A stretch of 64,000 nt of DNA from Chiridota heheva (Eukaryota > Echinodermata > Holothuroidea > Apodida > Chiridotidae): assembly GCA_020152595.1 (NCBI GenBank), contig JAIGNY010000800.1, forward strand, positions 1,427,001 through 1,491,000, in the 5' to 3' direction. Below, in pieces: positions 40,001 through 55,000 of the stretch. A program made the translations under genes and the position numbers. The stretch's first letter is position 1. Every line of letters begins with the position of its first letter. The notes beneath the pieces were generated by a model that had not been told where the DNA came from, did not search any database, and saw only the letters and a program-made list of their open reading frames with translations.

Positions 40001-43000
40001 GTCGGAAGAGGAGGATGACTTTGAACAGGTGTCAGCTGAAAAACAAGGTAAGCAATCGTAAATTTGAATCCTTTCCCAAGAATCTGATTGGCTGGTCCTT
40101 ATGCATGGTTTGTATGCAAGCTGAAGGGAATCAATGGCTCACTCATTCTCTCTGGATGGAACACTGTTTCATCACAGCTCCACTTCTACCAATTTACAGT
40201 TGGGTAGACTGGGGTAAATGGAAAAAAGTATCTTGTCTGCGGACACAATCCAGGATTCATGTCAGGAATCGAACCCTGTATCTTTTGAATATGAGTTTGA
40301 CTCTTTAACTACTGCGCTGCACCGTTGTGCCTCACGCCAACCTCACTACCCACAACCTCTCACTTAAAGACAATGTCTACGTCACCCACCTTAGAATATG
40401 CCACACCCACCTCACTCACTCCCACCTCCTTAACAGCTCCCCCCACCCATGTGTAATAAAACGTATTAGCACCCTATTAAACACATCCTCATTGACTGAC
40501 TTTGCTCAATTGCTTAAATCCCATTGCCGAACTCCTCTATAAAAATTCTCCAGAAAAATTCATCTCCACCATACACCTTCTCTCCCTCCTTCTCTTTATC
40601 CCACCTCTCTTTCCTCTCTGTCCTAACTCAAGCACGTTAGATTTTAACACCCTCTTGGCACATTTGACTGTCGCGGTGCCGTTAAACAGCAACAAACCCA
40701 ACCTTCCTACACCATTTCTACTACTATAACTATATTTAATTGATCTCACCTTTTCCCTCACCATTCTATATCTACACACTACACTCTGTTCGACTTCTTC
40801 AACCCCTTTTTCACCTCTGACATAAAATATAATCTCTCTGGCACGATTTGACCATTACTGGCATGGTGCATGTAAACCCCACTAAACAAACACACTAATT
40901 GATTTCTAATATGATGATGGACAAAATTAACTTGTATTTTAAGGATGAAGGAGACTAAGAAAATAATGGTTTGCTGGAGGTTCTTGTAACACTTAAAAAT
41001 AATTTAAGTGGTCAAGCATGTCCATCTTATATAAAACAGGGCTTCAAAAGAAACAAAATGGTGAAGAAAGCATTCAAAAATCTTATTCCGTTAAAGGTTT
41101 AGTTCAGTGGTCAAGCATGTCCATCTTATATGAAAGAGGACTTCAAAAGAAACAAAATTGTGAAGAAAGCATTGCAAAATCTTATTCCGTTAAGGAGATA
41201 TTCAAGTTCAAAGTTGGTTATCATTTCTGTAGAAACAACTGAAATCAGACTAGTTGTGATGAAACAACTGAAATCAGACTAGTTGTGATGTCACAGCCTC
41301 AGAGTCCTCAAAGTCTTTATGTATTTTAAAGAAAGTTTCTTGAAATTTTTGACTATTTAAATTATTTTTCCTCAACTTTCTTCAGGTGGTATAATATAAG
41401 TGCCCTTCGTAGATTCAGTGTTACTACTTTTTTGACGTATCCCATGGTTTTCAAGTCACAAAATCACAGGAAAAAATATGATAGAATACATCAAACCTTT
41501 GAGGAATCTGAGACTATGACATCAGAACTAGTCAGATTTCAGTCGTTTCTACACAAATGATACCAAACTTTAAACTTAGATATCTCCTTCTTCACCATTT
41601 TGTTTCTTTTGAAGTCCTGTTTCATTTAAGATAGACATGTTTGACCCCTGAACTAATCCTTTAAAAACAACATTTTCATAAAACTTTTTTCGTTAAATTG
41701 TGCTTTTCTATTTCTTTTGTAACAATCTAGAGTTTATTAAGTCCAAAACAACTCTGGTTGTATGTCCAGCCTCGTTGCTGGACCAGTGGGCCAAGGAGAT
41801 CAACCGGAGATGCAAAGGTGGACGGCTATTGGTCTATCTTTATCATGGGCCAAACAGAACGCAATATGCTAATTACTTGACAAAGCATGATATAGTCCTC
41901 ACAACGTATCAGATTGTCAGTCGAGAGCTAGAGGCCATGATCAAGGATGAAAATGCTGATCAGGCAGTAAAGGTGAGGAGTAAAGTTACTACAAATTTGT
42001 ATGAACATGGCTGCAGAGTTGGAATTAATGATAAAATTTCCCGCCGTTCCAACTGAATGTGTCCCAAATCTTCCCGCGAAAAATCGTGGAAGAAAAAGTA
42101 CAATGAATTTCCATTTGCTTTTATTTTCATTTATTGACTTTTTTTCTTCTTCATTTTTTTAAATGATAAAAATTAATTGGAATTTTGTAAATATTTAGTT
42201 CGTTGGACTTGTTTTCTTCCCATGTTTTTTTTTCTATGAATAAATGTTTCATTCAGCGAGCTCTCATTTTTCTTGTCAGAAACATAGATTTTTTCCAACT
42301 CGCATGACTGGTGTACATAAAAATCCACTATAGAAGAGTGATGTCACACCCTCACTTTCTTAAAGGATTAGTTCTTTGGTGAAAATATAACGATGAACAA
42401 ACTACTTTGATATTTTTTCCGTTCAGAAAATATCAAGTTTTAAAGGATTAGTTAGTAGAGGTCAAACAAAGTCTATCTGATATGAAAGAGGACTTCAAAA
42501 GAATCAAAATGGTGAAGAAAGCATTCAAAAATCTTATTCCGTTAAGAAGATATTCTAGTTTAAAGGATTAGTTCAATGGTCAAGCAAGTTTATCTGATAT
42601 GAAAGAAGACTTAAAAGAAACAAAATGGTGAAGAAACTACTTCAATATCTTATTTCCTCCATGAGATTTTCATGTTTTAGTTCTGTCTTATCTATGTAGA
42701 AACGACTGGTTTAGTGAGTCTACTTTAGAGGTTTGCGCCCTTATCCTCATTTTCTTAACAATTGGATTGAACTTTTTACTATTTCAATTATTTTTCCTAA
42801 ATCGTTTTTCAGGTGCTAAGGTATAATTACTCTGACTATAGAGTTTGTGTTTTTACTTTCCTGATATATCCAATGGTTTTAAGCCACAAAATGGCAGGAC
42901 AAAATATGATAGAATACAAAAAAGCTTTGAGGGATCTGAGGCTATAATGTCACAGCTAGTTTGATCTCAGTCGTTTATACACAAATGATACAGAACTTCA

Positions 43001-46000
43001 ATTATCTTTTTCTGTTATGGAAGAGGACTTCAAAAGGAACAAATTGGCAAAGAAAGCATTCAAAAGTCTTAATCCGTTAAGGAGATATTACGATTTAAAG
43101 TTTGGTATAATGTGTGTAGAAACGACTGAAATGAGACTAGTTGTGACGTCACATCCTTCAAAGTCTTTATGTATTCTAAAGATGCCACAAGTGTTGTTTG
43201 CAAATAAAAAGTTTACAATAGAAGAGTGAAATCTCTTTTTTTCTTAATACCACCGTATTTGACGTAATTAGCGCTGGGGGCATTGGCGTAAATAAGATTA
43301 CACTCCTTCCGAAACTCGTTCCTAATAAGCGCCCATGCTCCATTCAAAATAAGCAAATAATGTAACAAAACTCATTTTAAGTCCTCAAATTAATCAAATA
43401 ATTTATGAGATCAGTCAAAAAATATTGGGTGGGCGCTTATTAGATCAGAGGTGCTTAATAATACGTCAAATACAGTAATGGAAAATGTATGTTACTAAAA
43501 ATTTATTTCAATATATTTGAATGATTGAAAAAATGTTTGTGCTCTCTCGATGTTAATCTCTTAATCAAACTTTAAAGATTTAAGATTTTTGTTTTCTATC
43601 AAGTTTGATGGATGCCTTGGAGTTTCAAAGTGGCATTTGACTTTCTATTTTACAAAATGGCTGCCAACTTAAAATCTATTAAAAATAAATATTAAATTGA
43701 AATAATAATAATAACAACAACAACAAGAACTTATTTGAAGAATATGTGATTTATTTACAGGACCCTGCTCCAAAGAAAATGGCCAACCAGCCATTATTAT
43801 TGCAGATCGGTTGGGATCGTATCATCTTGGATGAGGGCCACAGTATCAAGAACCACAAGAGCAAGTCGGCTATTGCCATTTGCCGGCTACGGTCCCGAGC
43901 AAGATGGTCCATTACCGGCACACCCATCCAGAACAATCTTATGGACATGTACTCCCTTTTAAGGTCAAGATATATTGTCGTATATATTTGTTTATTCAAC
44001 TTTTTCTTTAGATATAAATAATAGAAGTATGTCAAACAAAGTGAATAGGTTAAAGTGACATGAAATGTAAAGTGACATGTAATGGAAAGTGACATGTAAT
44101 GGAAAGTGCAATGTAATGGAAAGTGCAATGTAATGTAAAGTGACATGTAATGTAAAGTGACATGTAATGTAAAGTGACATGTAATGAAAGTGACATGTAA
44201 TGGAAAGTGACATGTAATGGAAAGTGACATGTATTGCAAAGTGACATGTAATGCAAAGTGACATGTAATGCAAAGTTACATGTAATGTAAAGTGACATGT
44301 AATGTAAAGTGGCATGTAATGTAAAGTGGCATGTAATGTAAAGTGGCATGTAATGGAAAGTGACATGTAATGGAAGTTGACATGTAATGGAAACTGACAT
44401 GTAATGGAAACTGACATGTAATGCAAAGTGACATGTAATGCAAAGTGACATGTAATGTAAAGTGACATGTAATGCAAAGTGACATGTAATAGAAAGTGAC
44501 ATGTAATGCAAAGTGACATGTAATGCAAAGTGACATGTAATGCAAAGTGACATGTAATGCAAAGTGACATGTAATGCAAAGTGACATGTAATGCAAAGTG
44601 ACATGTAATGCAAAGTGACATGTAATGCAAAGTGACATGTAATAGAAAGTGACATGTAATGCAAAGTGACATGTAATGTAAAGTGTTGTGTTTTGTACTA
44701 AAAAGTGAAATCAAAAATGAATATGCAACAAAAAAGAAAAGGGTAAATCATGTAGATGCACAAATAAATTATAGTATTTACAGCGGTAAGTAGTGAAATG
44801 TTACCTGCAGATTCTGTTTAAACTTTTTTATTGGGTTTTGCAACTGGCCCAGCATTGTGCTGAAATTAAGGATTAATGTTGAGGCAGAGTGTTTTATGCG
44901 TATTTAATGCACGAGGCAAAGGACTTTGGCCCGGGTGGAATGACCCGACTTAAAAGTCCTTTAAACCGTGCATTAAATACGCATATAAACATTGCCAAAA
45001 CACATATCTTTTTATACAATTTCCTTGTTTGATTCTTTAAAATGCATGGAAAACCAACAACTAAAATGGCAGAAAAACGAGAAAAGTTTACATACATTTT
45101 TTTGCTTTGTTAAGAGATTCACCTGTTTTAAAAATGGACTAATCCAAATACTCAAGGTCATGCATTACTGGGATACACGGGTCATGACAATGCAAATATT
45201 CCGTATAAATTTTATACACAAGTTTAATACATGTTTACAACAATTTAATCAACCTTATGTGAAAATCATTAAAAAATATTGTAGGATTGTTTTCCTGTCT
45301 TCAGTACTGACTTCCTTGAAACAAACAGTCGACCATCATTTTACAGCAGTGTCCTACTTCTTTTTTGTCCGACAGATTTCTGCGTTGTTCTCCATTTGAT
45401 GAGTATCAAGTTTGGCGGAGACAAGTGGATCAGAACAAAAGTACGTTAAACCTTCATCGTTACAAAATCTTAATTCTGACTTTGAAGCACATATTTGATA
45501 AAATAACATAAGGGATCTTGCGCATTCCTTACATACCTTTTTGAAAAGTAAAAATAAGATTTTTAAAGAATTTGTTCATACGTTTGGTTGAACTTTCATA
45601 ACTTTTCCTTTGATTCTGCTTAAGCATCCAATTATTAATACATAGTATTGATTCTTGCATAGTATTATGTCCATGGGAATTGACTGCCAAATTAATAACA
45701 AACTCCACGTCATTCAGCCCACCATTCCGATCAAACCCACCATCCACAACCTATCTCATGTCGACAACATTCACATTACCCATCCTAAAATAGGTCACAC
45801 CCGCCTCACTCACTTCCACCTCCTTATTGGCTCCCCCCAACCTCTCTGCAATAATTTCCATTGCATTCTCACAGTCCATCACGTTCTCCTTGCTGCCCCC
45901 TGTACAACCTTCCCATAGCTTCCCTCGCTCCCCACAACTCAAATCCGAGATCTTCCAGAAAGACCCTCTCCTTCCTTCATCATGCTTTCCTCTATAACCA

Positions 46001-49000
46001 TAATTAGTCCTCCTCTCCCACCCTTTTTCTCTACTTTTTTTTTCTTCACCCATGCACCTCCTCTCTTGATCCCAGCTTTCTGGCTTTTAGTTCTGTGTTT
46101 CTCTAAGTTTCCCCCTATTTTCTTTTCTTTCTGCCTCTGGAATGATCTAAACTCTCAGGCACAATTTGACCCTTGCTGTCGTGGTGTCGTTAAGCCCTCA
46201 TCAAACAAACAAACAATTTATTTCCCATGCTTTTTTTTTTCTATATACTTCTTTGGGATGAAAGTTTCCTTTTCTATGCAATACATGTACCATATGGCAT
46301 ATACAGTATGACTTCCTTCTATTTTATTTTATTTTATTAATTCATGATAATTTTGCATGAAATTTAACATGTAGCACGTGGCATTTTTCAAAGATTGAAA
46401 ATTGATGACATTTTGGTCAAAAGATGATTTTTACATCTGGCAACCCTGTTTGTGTCATTTTCCCTATATGTTGATGGGGTTTTTTTTCCTGCAGGATATG
46501 GCAACAAATGGCTTTCAATCGTAGTGAAGAGCATACTATTGAGGAGAACCAAGGATCAAGTGGATTCCACTGGGAAGCCGCTGGTATGTGAAACTTTTCC
46601 TTCTATATGTTTGCAAGAAAATATTGCGGTGGAAAACTACGGGGGTAAGGGGGGGGTACTCATTAACCCTTAAAATGCCAGATCGACATGATTTTTGTCG
46701 ATTTGGAAGTGCAATTTTCAATAAATAATTTTGGGTCATACCAAACTGATACAGAGGTAATTTGTATATCATTTGAAAGAACTCCTTTGATTCTTTCATA
46801 TTCTAACCATTTTTGATAGAGGTCATATTGAGATTTTCAGAGTAAAATAGAGCCAAACATGACTGATTTTCATATTTTTACCAAAATTTCCCCCAAATTG
46901 TTCAATATTCAGGATGAACTTTAAGAAAAAAGTTCTAACTTTATTTTTTGTGAAAGTCATTCATGAATATCAATTACTGTATTTCTAATCAAATTTCACC
47001 AAAACCTATCTCAAATTGGAAATTTTGGGGCATTTTACACTGTTTCGACCATTTTGGTCCATTTTGAAGCAGCATTTTAAAAAAATCTAGCTCTATAATG
47101 AAAAATTAGAATGAATTGTTTTTTCCACCATCTTATAGACCTTGAAACCAGCTTTCAAATGAGTTACTATATTGATGCATAGCCCCCTCACAAAAAAAAA
47201 AAAAATACCATTGCAACTTTTTGAAGATATGCAACTTTGCGAAGATTTTGGTTGACTGTAAGACTTTACCGTAAAGAGACATTTTCTTACTAAAAAAGTT
47301 GTGTAAAAAACGTAATTGAAGATCTACATGTAGGATTTATGATAAAATAGCTTGGAGGTGAACACTGAAGGAGGCAGTCTCAAATAAAGGTAAATCAGTG
47401 TGTATTTTTTCAATTCTTTTTAGGCCTGTTGACTAGTATGTGTAAATCACCTATACCTGTTGTGTGAAATCATGACCATACACATACCTTTAAAGGAGAC
47501 ATGAATTCATAATCTGTATATCATATGATAAAATTAAAGATATCAAATATTCTGACAAAGATTCATTCCTCTAAAGCAATCCATCACCGTTTTTGTAATT
47601 ATTAAAGATGTTAAAAACTCAAGCACCTTAGTTTTTAACACCCATCCTCTTGGCACATCTGACTGTCATGGTGCCGTTAAACATCAACAAACTAAACCAT
47701 AATAAAACGTTAATGCTGCTACTATGGAAGCTGCCATTTTGACTTTTAAATATATTGTCGTCAGAAATTGATGTCATCAACCCAGCAGGAAGTTGGAATA
47801 CCTTTTAATTCTTTATAATCTATCTCAAGTTTTCTAGCATATGAAAAATATATTGATACGTATACATAGAATAATATATAAAGAAATACATTATAATCCT
47901 TATTATAATCCTCATGTCCCCATTGAGGAAATAGTGTTATCTTGCACAAGATTTTGATACAGAATTGAACAAAATGGCAGCTTCCACATGTCAACTTTAA
48001 ACAGTAATAACTTGAGATAGGAATGAGATTTTGACCTGCTTTTTTTGGCAGTTGGATTAGATTTTAATCCTCTAACATATGAGATAGGATTGTGTGATAC
48101 TTCATGTCTTCTTTAAGTTTAACTTTCTTACACTGCGCGATGTGTTCTTTTTGGGGTATTTTCAATTACACAGTATGAGCTTTGCTATAATTCATTATTT
48201 TGCTACATAAGTTGAACATTCATAAATAATCTATCCCAAAAGTTCAAAGCAGCTCAGATATTTTTAAAACATGCGAATATTCCTTTAACAAACATGGGAA
48301 TATTCCTTTAAAAACATGGGAATATTTCTTTAAAAACATGGGAATATTCCTTTAAAAACATGGGAATATTTCTTTAAAAACATGGGAATATTCCTTTAAA
48401 AACATGGGAATATTCCTTTAAAAACATGGGAACATTCATCTAAAAACATTGGAATATTCCTTTAAAAACATGGGAATATTCCTTTAAAAACATGGGAATA
48501 TTCCTTTAATAATATAGGAATATTCCTTTAAAAACATGGGAATATTCCTTTAAAAACATGGAAATATTCCCTCAATGTATCTTTAATAACATGGAAATAT
48601 TCCTTTAAAACATGGGAATATTCCTTTAATAACATGGAAATAATCCTTTAAGAAATCTTGAAAATTCATCTATTCATCAAACTAATGCCATGCAATGCCA
48701 TGGAACAGTTTTCTGTTTGGTTTTGAACATGTGCAAATGCAATTGATTGATTAATAGATTGATTGATTGACTGACTGATTGATTGGCATTTTATTGATTG
48801 ATTCCTAATTGATTGATTGGTAATTTAATGATTAATTGGTAATTTATTGATTGATTGGTAATTTATTGATTGATTGGTAATGTATTGATTAATTGGTAAT
48901 GTATGTTTTGATTAGTAATCTATTGATTGATTGGTAATTTATTGAATTACATTTAATTGACACAGATTAAAAATAAACAATTATCAAGCTTCTTGAATTA

Positions 49001-52000
49001 TCGGGTCTAAACTTTTCAAAAATTACACAAACCCTGAGATTGACTTCTGAAGTGTCTAATATTGGTCAGTTTATCATCCAAAGGAGCTGCCTTATCTTGT
49101 GGCAAAAGTAAAATGGGAAAAGATGTATTCCATAGCCCCTTTTAAGAAATAATTATACAATTCATGAACTGTTTATCTCCCTTAGGTTGCTCTTCCGACA
49201 AAGAGCCTGACGACCCATAAGGTTGATCTATGCCCAGCAGAAAAGAAGCTTTATGAAAGGCTCTTTAAAGTTTCAAGGTAAATGTTACTCGTCACCGAAT
49301 CCCTCATTTATTTCCAAATGATTATAGTTTGAGAGGTAGATGGGGGATATAGACGATATGTTTGTACTCATTTTTTTTCTTCAAGTGTTAAAGAAATGTT
49401 TTTTTTATAGTGAATGCTGTGGTAAATCAACTTTTATTGAGTGACATTACACACTAATTTTCTTATACTAAGTAGGAATATTTTCATCAGATGCTTATAA
49501 TAATCAGTGTTACTTCATGATATTCTGTAGTCTGCCAACATGGAAAATGATTGCAAGCTTGGGCCACAATATCTGTAAAAACAAGTTCATATGAAATCGT
49601 TTCACAGGGCCCCGCCCCCTGGGGTCCGCCCTGCCCCCTCAGAAAAAAAATGTGAAGATTAGTTTTTTTTGATATTGTTATTATTTTTATTTAATAATCT
49701 TAATTACCCTTTTAAATGAAATACCTTACATGGATACAGAACACAAAATGATAGCATAGTAAGCAATTGTCTTGTTTGGCTAATGACTGGTTCTTATCAA
49801 TCAGAATAGTTTCATTCTGAGGTATGATTATAGCTAATTAATTCCAGAGCTTCTTCACCAGGGGCTTGAAACTTGAGGGGGCCCGTGGACTCCATGCCGA
49901 AAAGATACAGCACTTCGCGCTTGCATTAATGTGCTTCTCAACAATGCTAGCACCCTGCCCCTTTTTAAATCAAGCTAGGGGTCTGATTAACATCTGTTAA
50001 TATTGTATTGATTCTGAATCTAACTTTGTTATCAATTAACCAATTTAACTTTGTTACCGATTAATTGTTACCAATCTAGAAATTCTGCTGTAGAAAAGTG
50101 ACTTGACATTTGTACTATTCTTAGCATTTTTTTAAAAATAATGTATTTGTCTACTATTATTTACATTTTTTCTTCATATCACACTTATATCTTTCGTATT
50201 TTTTTCTGTTTTATCTATTTATTTATTATTATTATTTTTTGTATACATATATTTTGTTTCCCTTCCGCTTTTGTTCTGTTTTTTCTTATACAATTGTATG
50301 AGTGGGTGAATGGTTGAGGGATGGGTAAGAGTGGGGTCAGGTAGATAGTGCAAGGTGTGTTGGATGGGAATGGTGAATCGCTGGGAAAGGAGGGTGTGTG
50401 GGTAGATACTGCTTATTGCCTTATGCTGTATGTTTTTTTGTTGTTTATTTCTTTGATGGTGAACTGGTTAGCAAAAGTGTAACACTTCCCCCAGTTCACC
50501 ATTCACTCCATTTATACTGATTATGTAATTATGCTTATATGTACATATGTGTATATGTATGTATATGTGTATATGTATGTATATATATATGTATATTTTT
50601 TTATCTTCTTCAAGTATTATTGTTGCAACTTATCCATTTATATTAATATTGTATGTTATTTCGTGGAGTGATGAATTAAAATATAAAAAAATATCAAAAA
50701 CCCTGCTTTACTACTCTCCTGACAGTCACAAAATATCAGAAACTTATTAGATAAAGATACACAATAACTTATACATAAGAGCTTAGAACAAAGAAAAGTT
50801 AAGTACATCCTAAATTGCAAAAAAATTAAAAATTCTTCACCATTTTGTTCATTTTATGTCCTCTGTCACATAAGAATAAAAATACTGCACCAATGACATT
50901 TTGAACTTGACCATTTATATTCCTTAATCCAGAGGAAAGGTTCAAGAATACATCAACTATCATGAGGATAAAAACCAAGGCCTCGTTGGCTCCTTAAGAC
51001 CCGCCCCTTCTTCCAATACCTTCTCCAAACATGGATCCCTCGCAGCTGACGGAAGGAACCACTCATCCTCCGACGGCGTGGATGGCGCCAAAGCTGCTGC
51101 ACCATCAGGGAAGATGAATGCCAGTTCCATCCTGGTGATGCTGCTGAGGCTGAGACAGTGTTGCACACACCCCAGCTTACTTAAAGAGGTACGGTCAATT
51201 AGGCATATCACAGGTCTTTTTATTTTGATTGCTTAAAGGTCTACGGACAACTAGAAAGGTTTCTCTTGGTAACTTCAAATACAATGAAAGATGATGGGAA
51301 ATGCAAAAATCCCAGAAGAATAGATAGAGAAATTAGTTATTTTCCTGCCTATTTTATTTTCAGTAATTATTTTGAAATGATGTCACTATAGTAAGCCAGT
51401 GTATAGCCAGAGGGGTTTAAGTGTATAGCCAGAGGTGTTCAACACTCCCCCCTCCACCCAAAAAATAACAATATGGTAAAAAGGTCCAAAATATGCTAAC
51501 AAGATTTTTAAGATTGCTTTTTTGCCTCCAAAAAATGTGTGATATAGACTGCTATTTTTACAAAATTTCCAAAAATAGTTTAGACCTTCAGCAATGTTTC
51601 CCTTGGGCAACCCGCAATCCGACAGGCTCGCTACATCACACTTACTAGTTTTATATTTATGATGTGAATCGATTGTATTGCAATTCCCTTACACTATCCT
51701 GTGTAACAGGAGAAGCTATTGTAGTTCTTCAGAACCTTATTGCATATTAAATCAAAATTCTCCCCCACCCCCCACCCCCTTCTTAATTTGTTTTTAATTA
51801 AATAGCAAGATTGTCTAGCATTTAGTTATTTATAATATCAACACCCTTTAGACTTATTTCCTTCAAACAAAATTTGACACTTTAATTTTTCAGATTCCCG
51901 ATGAGGAGACGTTGAAAGAGGATGATATCGAACTCTCATTGGTCGGACAGATGAAAGAGCTCGGACTCATCGATGAAGACGGTAAAAGCAAGGATGAAAA

Positions 52001-55000
52001 GACCGAGGTTGACCAAGACTTCTCTGACCCAAAATACCTCAGCACAAAGGTTTGTGTTTTTTTACTGTGATCATCACTCTTCTTCCGTTGACTGCAATCC
52101 ACTTACAACAATGCAAAAATGGCATGTAAGGATGAATGGTGTACATACCCTTGATGGTCCTATTGTTGGCTAGTATGGTTTTAAGCAAATTCATTGACTT
52201 TAATAATAATAATAATAATACACATATATTTATAACGCGTCCCTTTGAACTAAATCGTCAGGAGCGCGGAACAGTAAGTAAAGTAAATGATAAGATATAT
52301 GAAACAAATGAAGTATAAAACTAGAAATTTAAAAGCAAAAAATTGAAATACCCAAAATATAAATATGCAATTAATCAATACATAAATCATAGGCTAAACT
52401 AAAGATTAAAAGCTGAACATGCTGAATAAGAAATATAAACAAATGAAGTAAAAACAAATAAAGTAAAAGTACAAATTACTGAAATACCTAAAATAAGTAT
52501 ACACAATGAATCAATACATAAAACAAAGACTAAAGATTATAAGCACATTTAAAAAGGTGGGTTTTCAGTTAAGATTTAAAAACATTGTAACAGTGAATTG
52601 CACGTAATTGAACGGGTAAATTATTCCACAAGGTACAGGCAGCAACAGAATAAGATCTTTGACCAGCAGATTTAGAATTGAATTTTGGTAAAACAAGAGT
52701 TGGAGCAGTTGACTGTCTGGTAAAACGAATTGGGTCCGGATTTATAGACAGATTTATGGGCGAACATGAGAATTTTGAATTTTATTCTAAACTGAATAGG
52801 TAGCCAATGAAGGTTAAACAGAATTAGAGTGATATGGTCGAATTTCGTGCAGGATGAAAGCAGACGAGCAGCATGGTTTTGAATTTTCTGGAGACGTTGA
52901 ATTTGATAATTTGGTAAACCAACAAATAAGCTATTACAAAAATCAAGTCTCGAACTAATAAAAGCATGAACAAGAGTGGCAAACATTGAGAGCGGTATGT
53001 ACTTCTTGACTGAGAAAATGTTACGTAAATGCCAGTAGGCATTTTTACAAACAGTTGCCATGTGGGCATTATATGAGAGACAACTATCGAATATAACCCT
53101 TAAGTTCCTGGCAGAAGTGCTTTTTGAGATGGTGACGCCATCGATATATAGATTTAGATCAGGGACTGGCTTTCGGTGTGATTTTGGATGGAATAGAAGT
53201 AACTCAAGATTTGTCGGCATTGAGCTTGAGCTTGTGGCTAGTCATCCAATTACATATGGTTAGAATACAGGTTTCAAATCTTTTAGTGACAGACAAAATT
53301 TCATCGTTATCATCTAGATTTACTGGCAAGCATAGCTGTATATCATCAGCATAAAAATGATAGTAAAGCCCACATTTTTCAATAAGATCAGCTAAGGGTG
53401 CAGTATAAGCCGTTATCACATGATCTGTCTGCTGATTCCAAACCTTCCACATTAAGAATTTTTGGCCCTTAGACCCCTCCAACCCGACACCCTCGTTTTT
53501 CTCAAAATCAGGGGTAATCCACACCATTCAACCTGAGACTCTTCACAATTCATTGATTAGCAACCGGCTATTGTTACACCATATACAACACAGGGGTAAT
53601 CTATACCTTCTTAACTGACAGCATCTTCATAGTCTATTCACATTTCACTTGTTAGCAACTAGCTACTGTTACACTGTACACAACAGGTCATTCATCTGGG
53701 GCTCAAGCCACATAACTGCTGTTCAGTGAAGCAAATAAGATTAGTCCTTGGCTGAGCCTAAATATAAATAAACATTGTATGTTTTGGGAAGACGTTTTGC
53801 AAACCCATGAATGATTGATGGACCATTCTCCTAAAGAGAGTTATTTCCTCCTGAAATCTGACAGAAATATGAATTCCTTCTTATTTATAATGTCACTGTT
53901 TTGACTCTTAATTTTTCTAGAATTCCCCTTGTCAATGATTGGTCCAATGATTGACCCTTGTTTAACCATCTGTTTTTTTACATTCCATAGAAACTTAATT
54001 CCGCATGCAGTTTTGATGTGAACTTATTTATCGATTTATTATGTGGTAGTCCATCGTTGATTGTTGGTCTCAGTAAAATTGTGGGATGACAGCTTTATGT
54101 CATTTCCGTTTCTGGAATACACAAGATCCCTATTTGTTTGTACATATGCATACATAGCGTTGTGTGTGAAGATTAAATTGTGGTGCATAACGTTATAATG
54201 ATAGAGGAAACTTGTTTTTTCAACATATTTGTTAGAAGAAAAAGTAAAATTAAAGGGAAAGATTAGTAAGATAATACTACAATAGTAGTCACCAGAGAAA
54301 ATTACAATGAGAGAAAAAAGAGGAAGCAAGACGAAAAACATATGGCCATGTCGGGACTCGAACCCATAACTATTGGTTTGAAAAATAATTTTGAAGCTAT
54401 GGCCCTAACCTCCTGGCCTATACTATATGTTGTTAACAATGGAGGTTTTATTTATAATATATTTTGAATAAGAGCCAACAAATCATGCAGCAATTATTTG
54501 AAGTTTCAACTAATCAAATAATATGAATCGATTTGTAATTATTGTATCCATATGACAAATTTGCCTCTTTAGTGTAAAGAGACTTTTCAAAGCATACTTT
54601 TTTTTTAAATATTTTTTTTATTGACCTTCTTCATAGTTCTGTATTAGTTGTATAAAACGACTAAAATCAGACTAGTTGTGACATCACATCGTCAGATTCC
54701 TCAAAAGTTATGTATTCTATTATATATTTTCCTGAGATTTTATGGCTTAAAACCATTGGATATATCAGGAAAGTAGTAAAACAGAATTTTAAAGGTAATT
54801 ATAATTTACCACCTGAAGAAAATTTAAGGAAAAATAATTCAAATACTTAAAAGTTCAATTAATTTTCTTCAAAATACATTAACAATTGCTAGGATGTGTG
54901 GATGAGGGCACCAAGAGTAGACTTACTACACCAGTCATTTCTACACAGATGAGACAAGACTTAAAATTTGAATACCTTCTTAATGGAATAAAATATTAAA

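Noticed and set aside
43830-43841. DEGH in place of DEAH as an inactivating change in TTF2
   Set aside because: DEGH is found in active SNF2 family members such as RAD54, so it is a normal variant.
43992-44714. Minus-strand open frames up to 240 codons
   Set aside because: A product of the 17-bp satellite; the peptide is a perfect repeat without start context or homologue.
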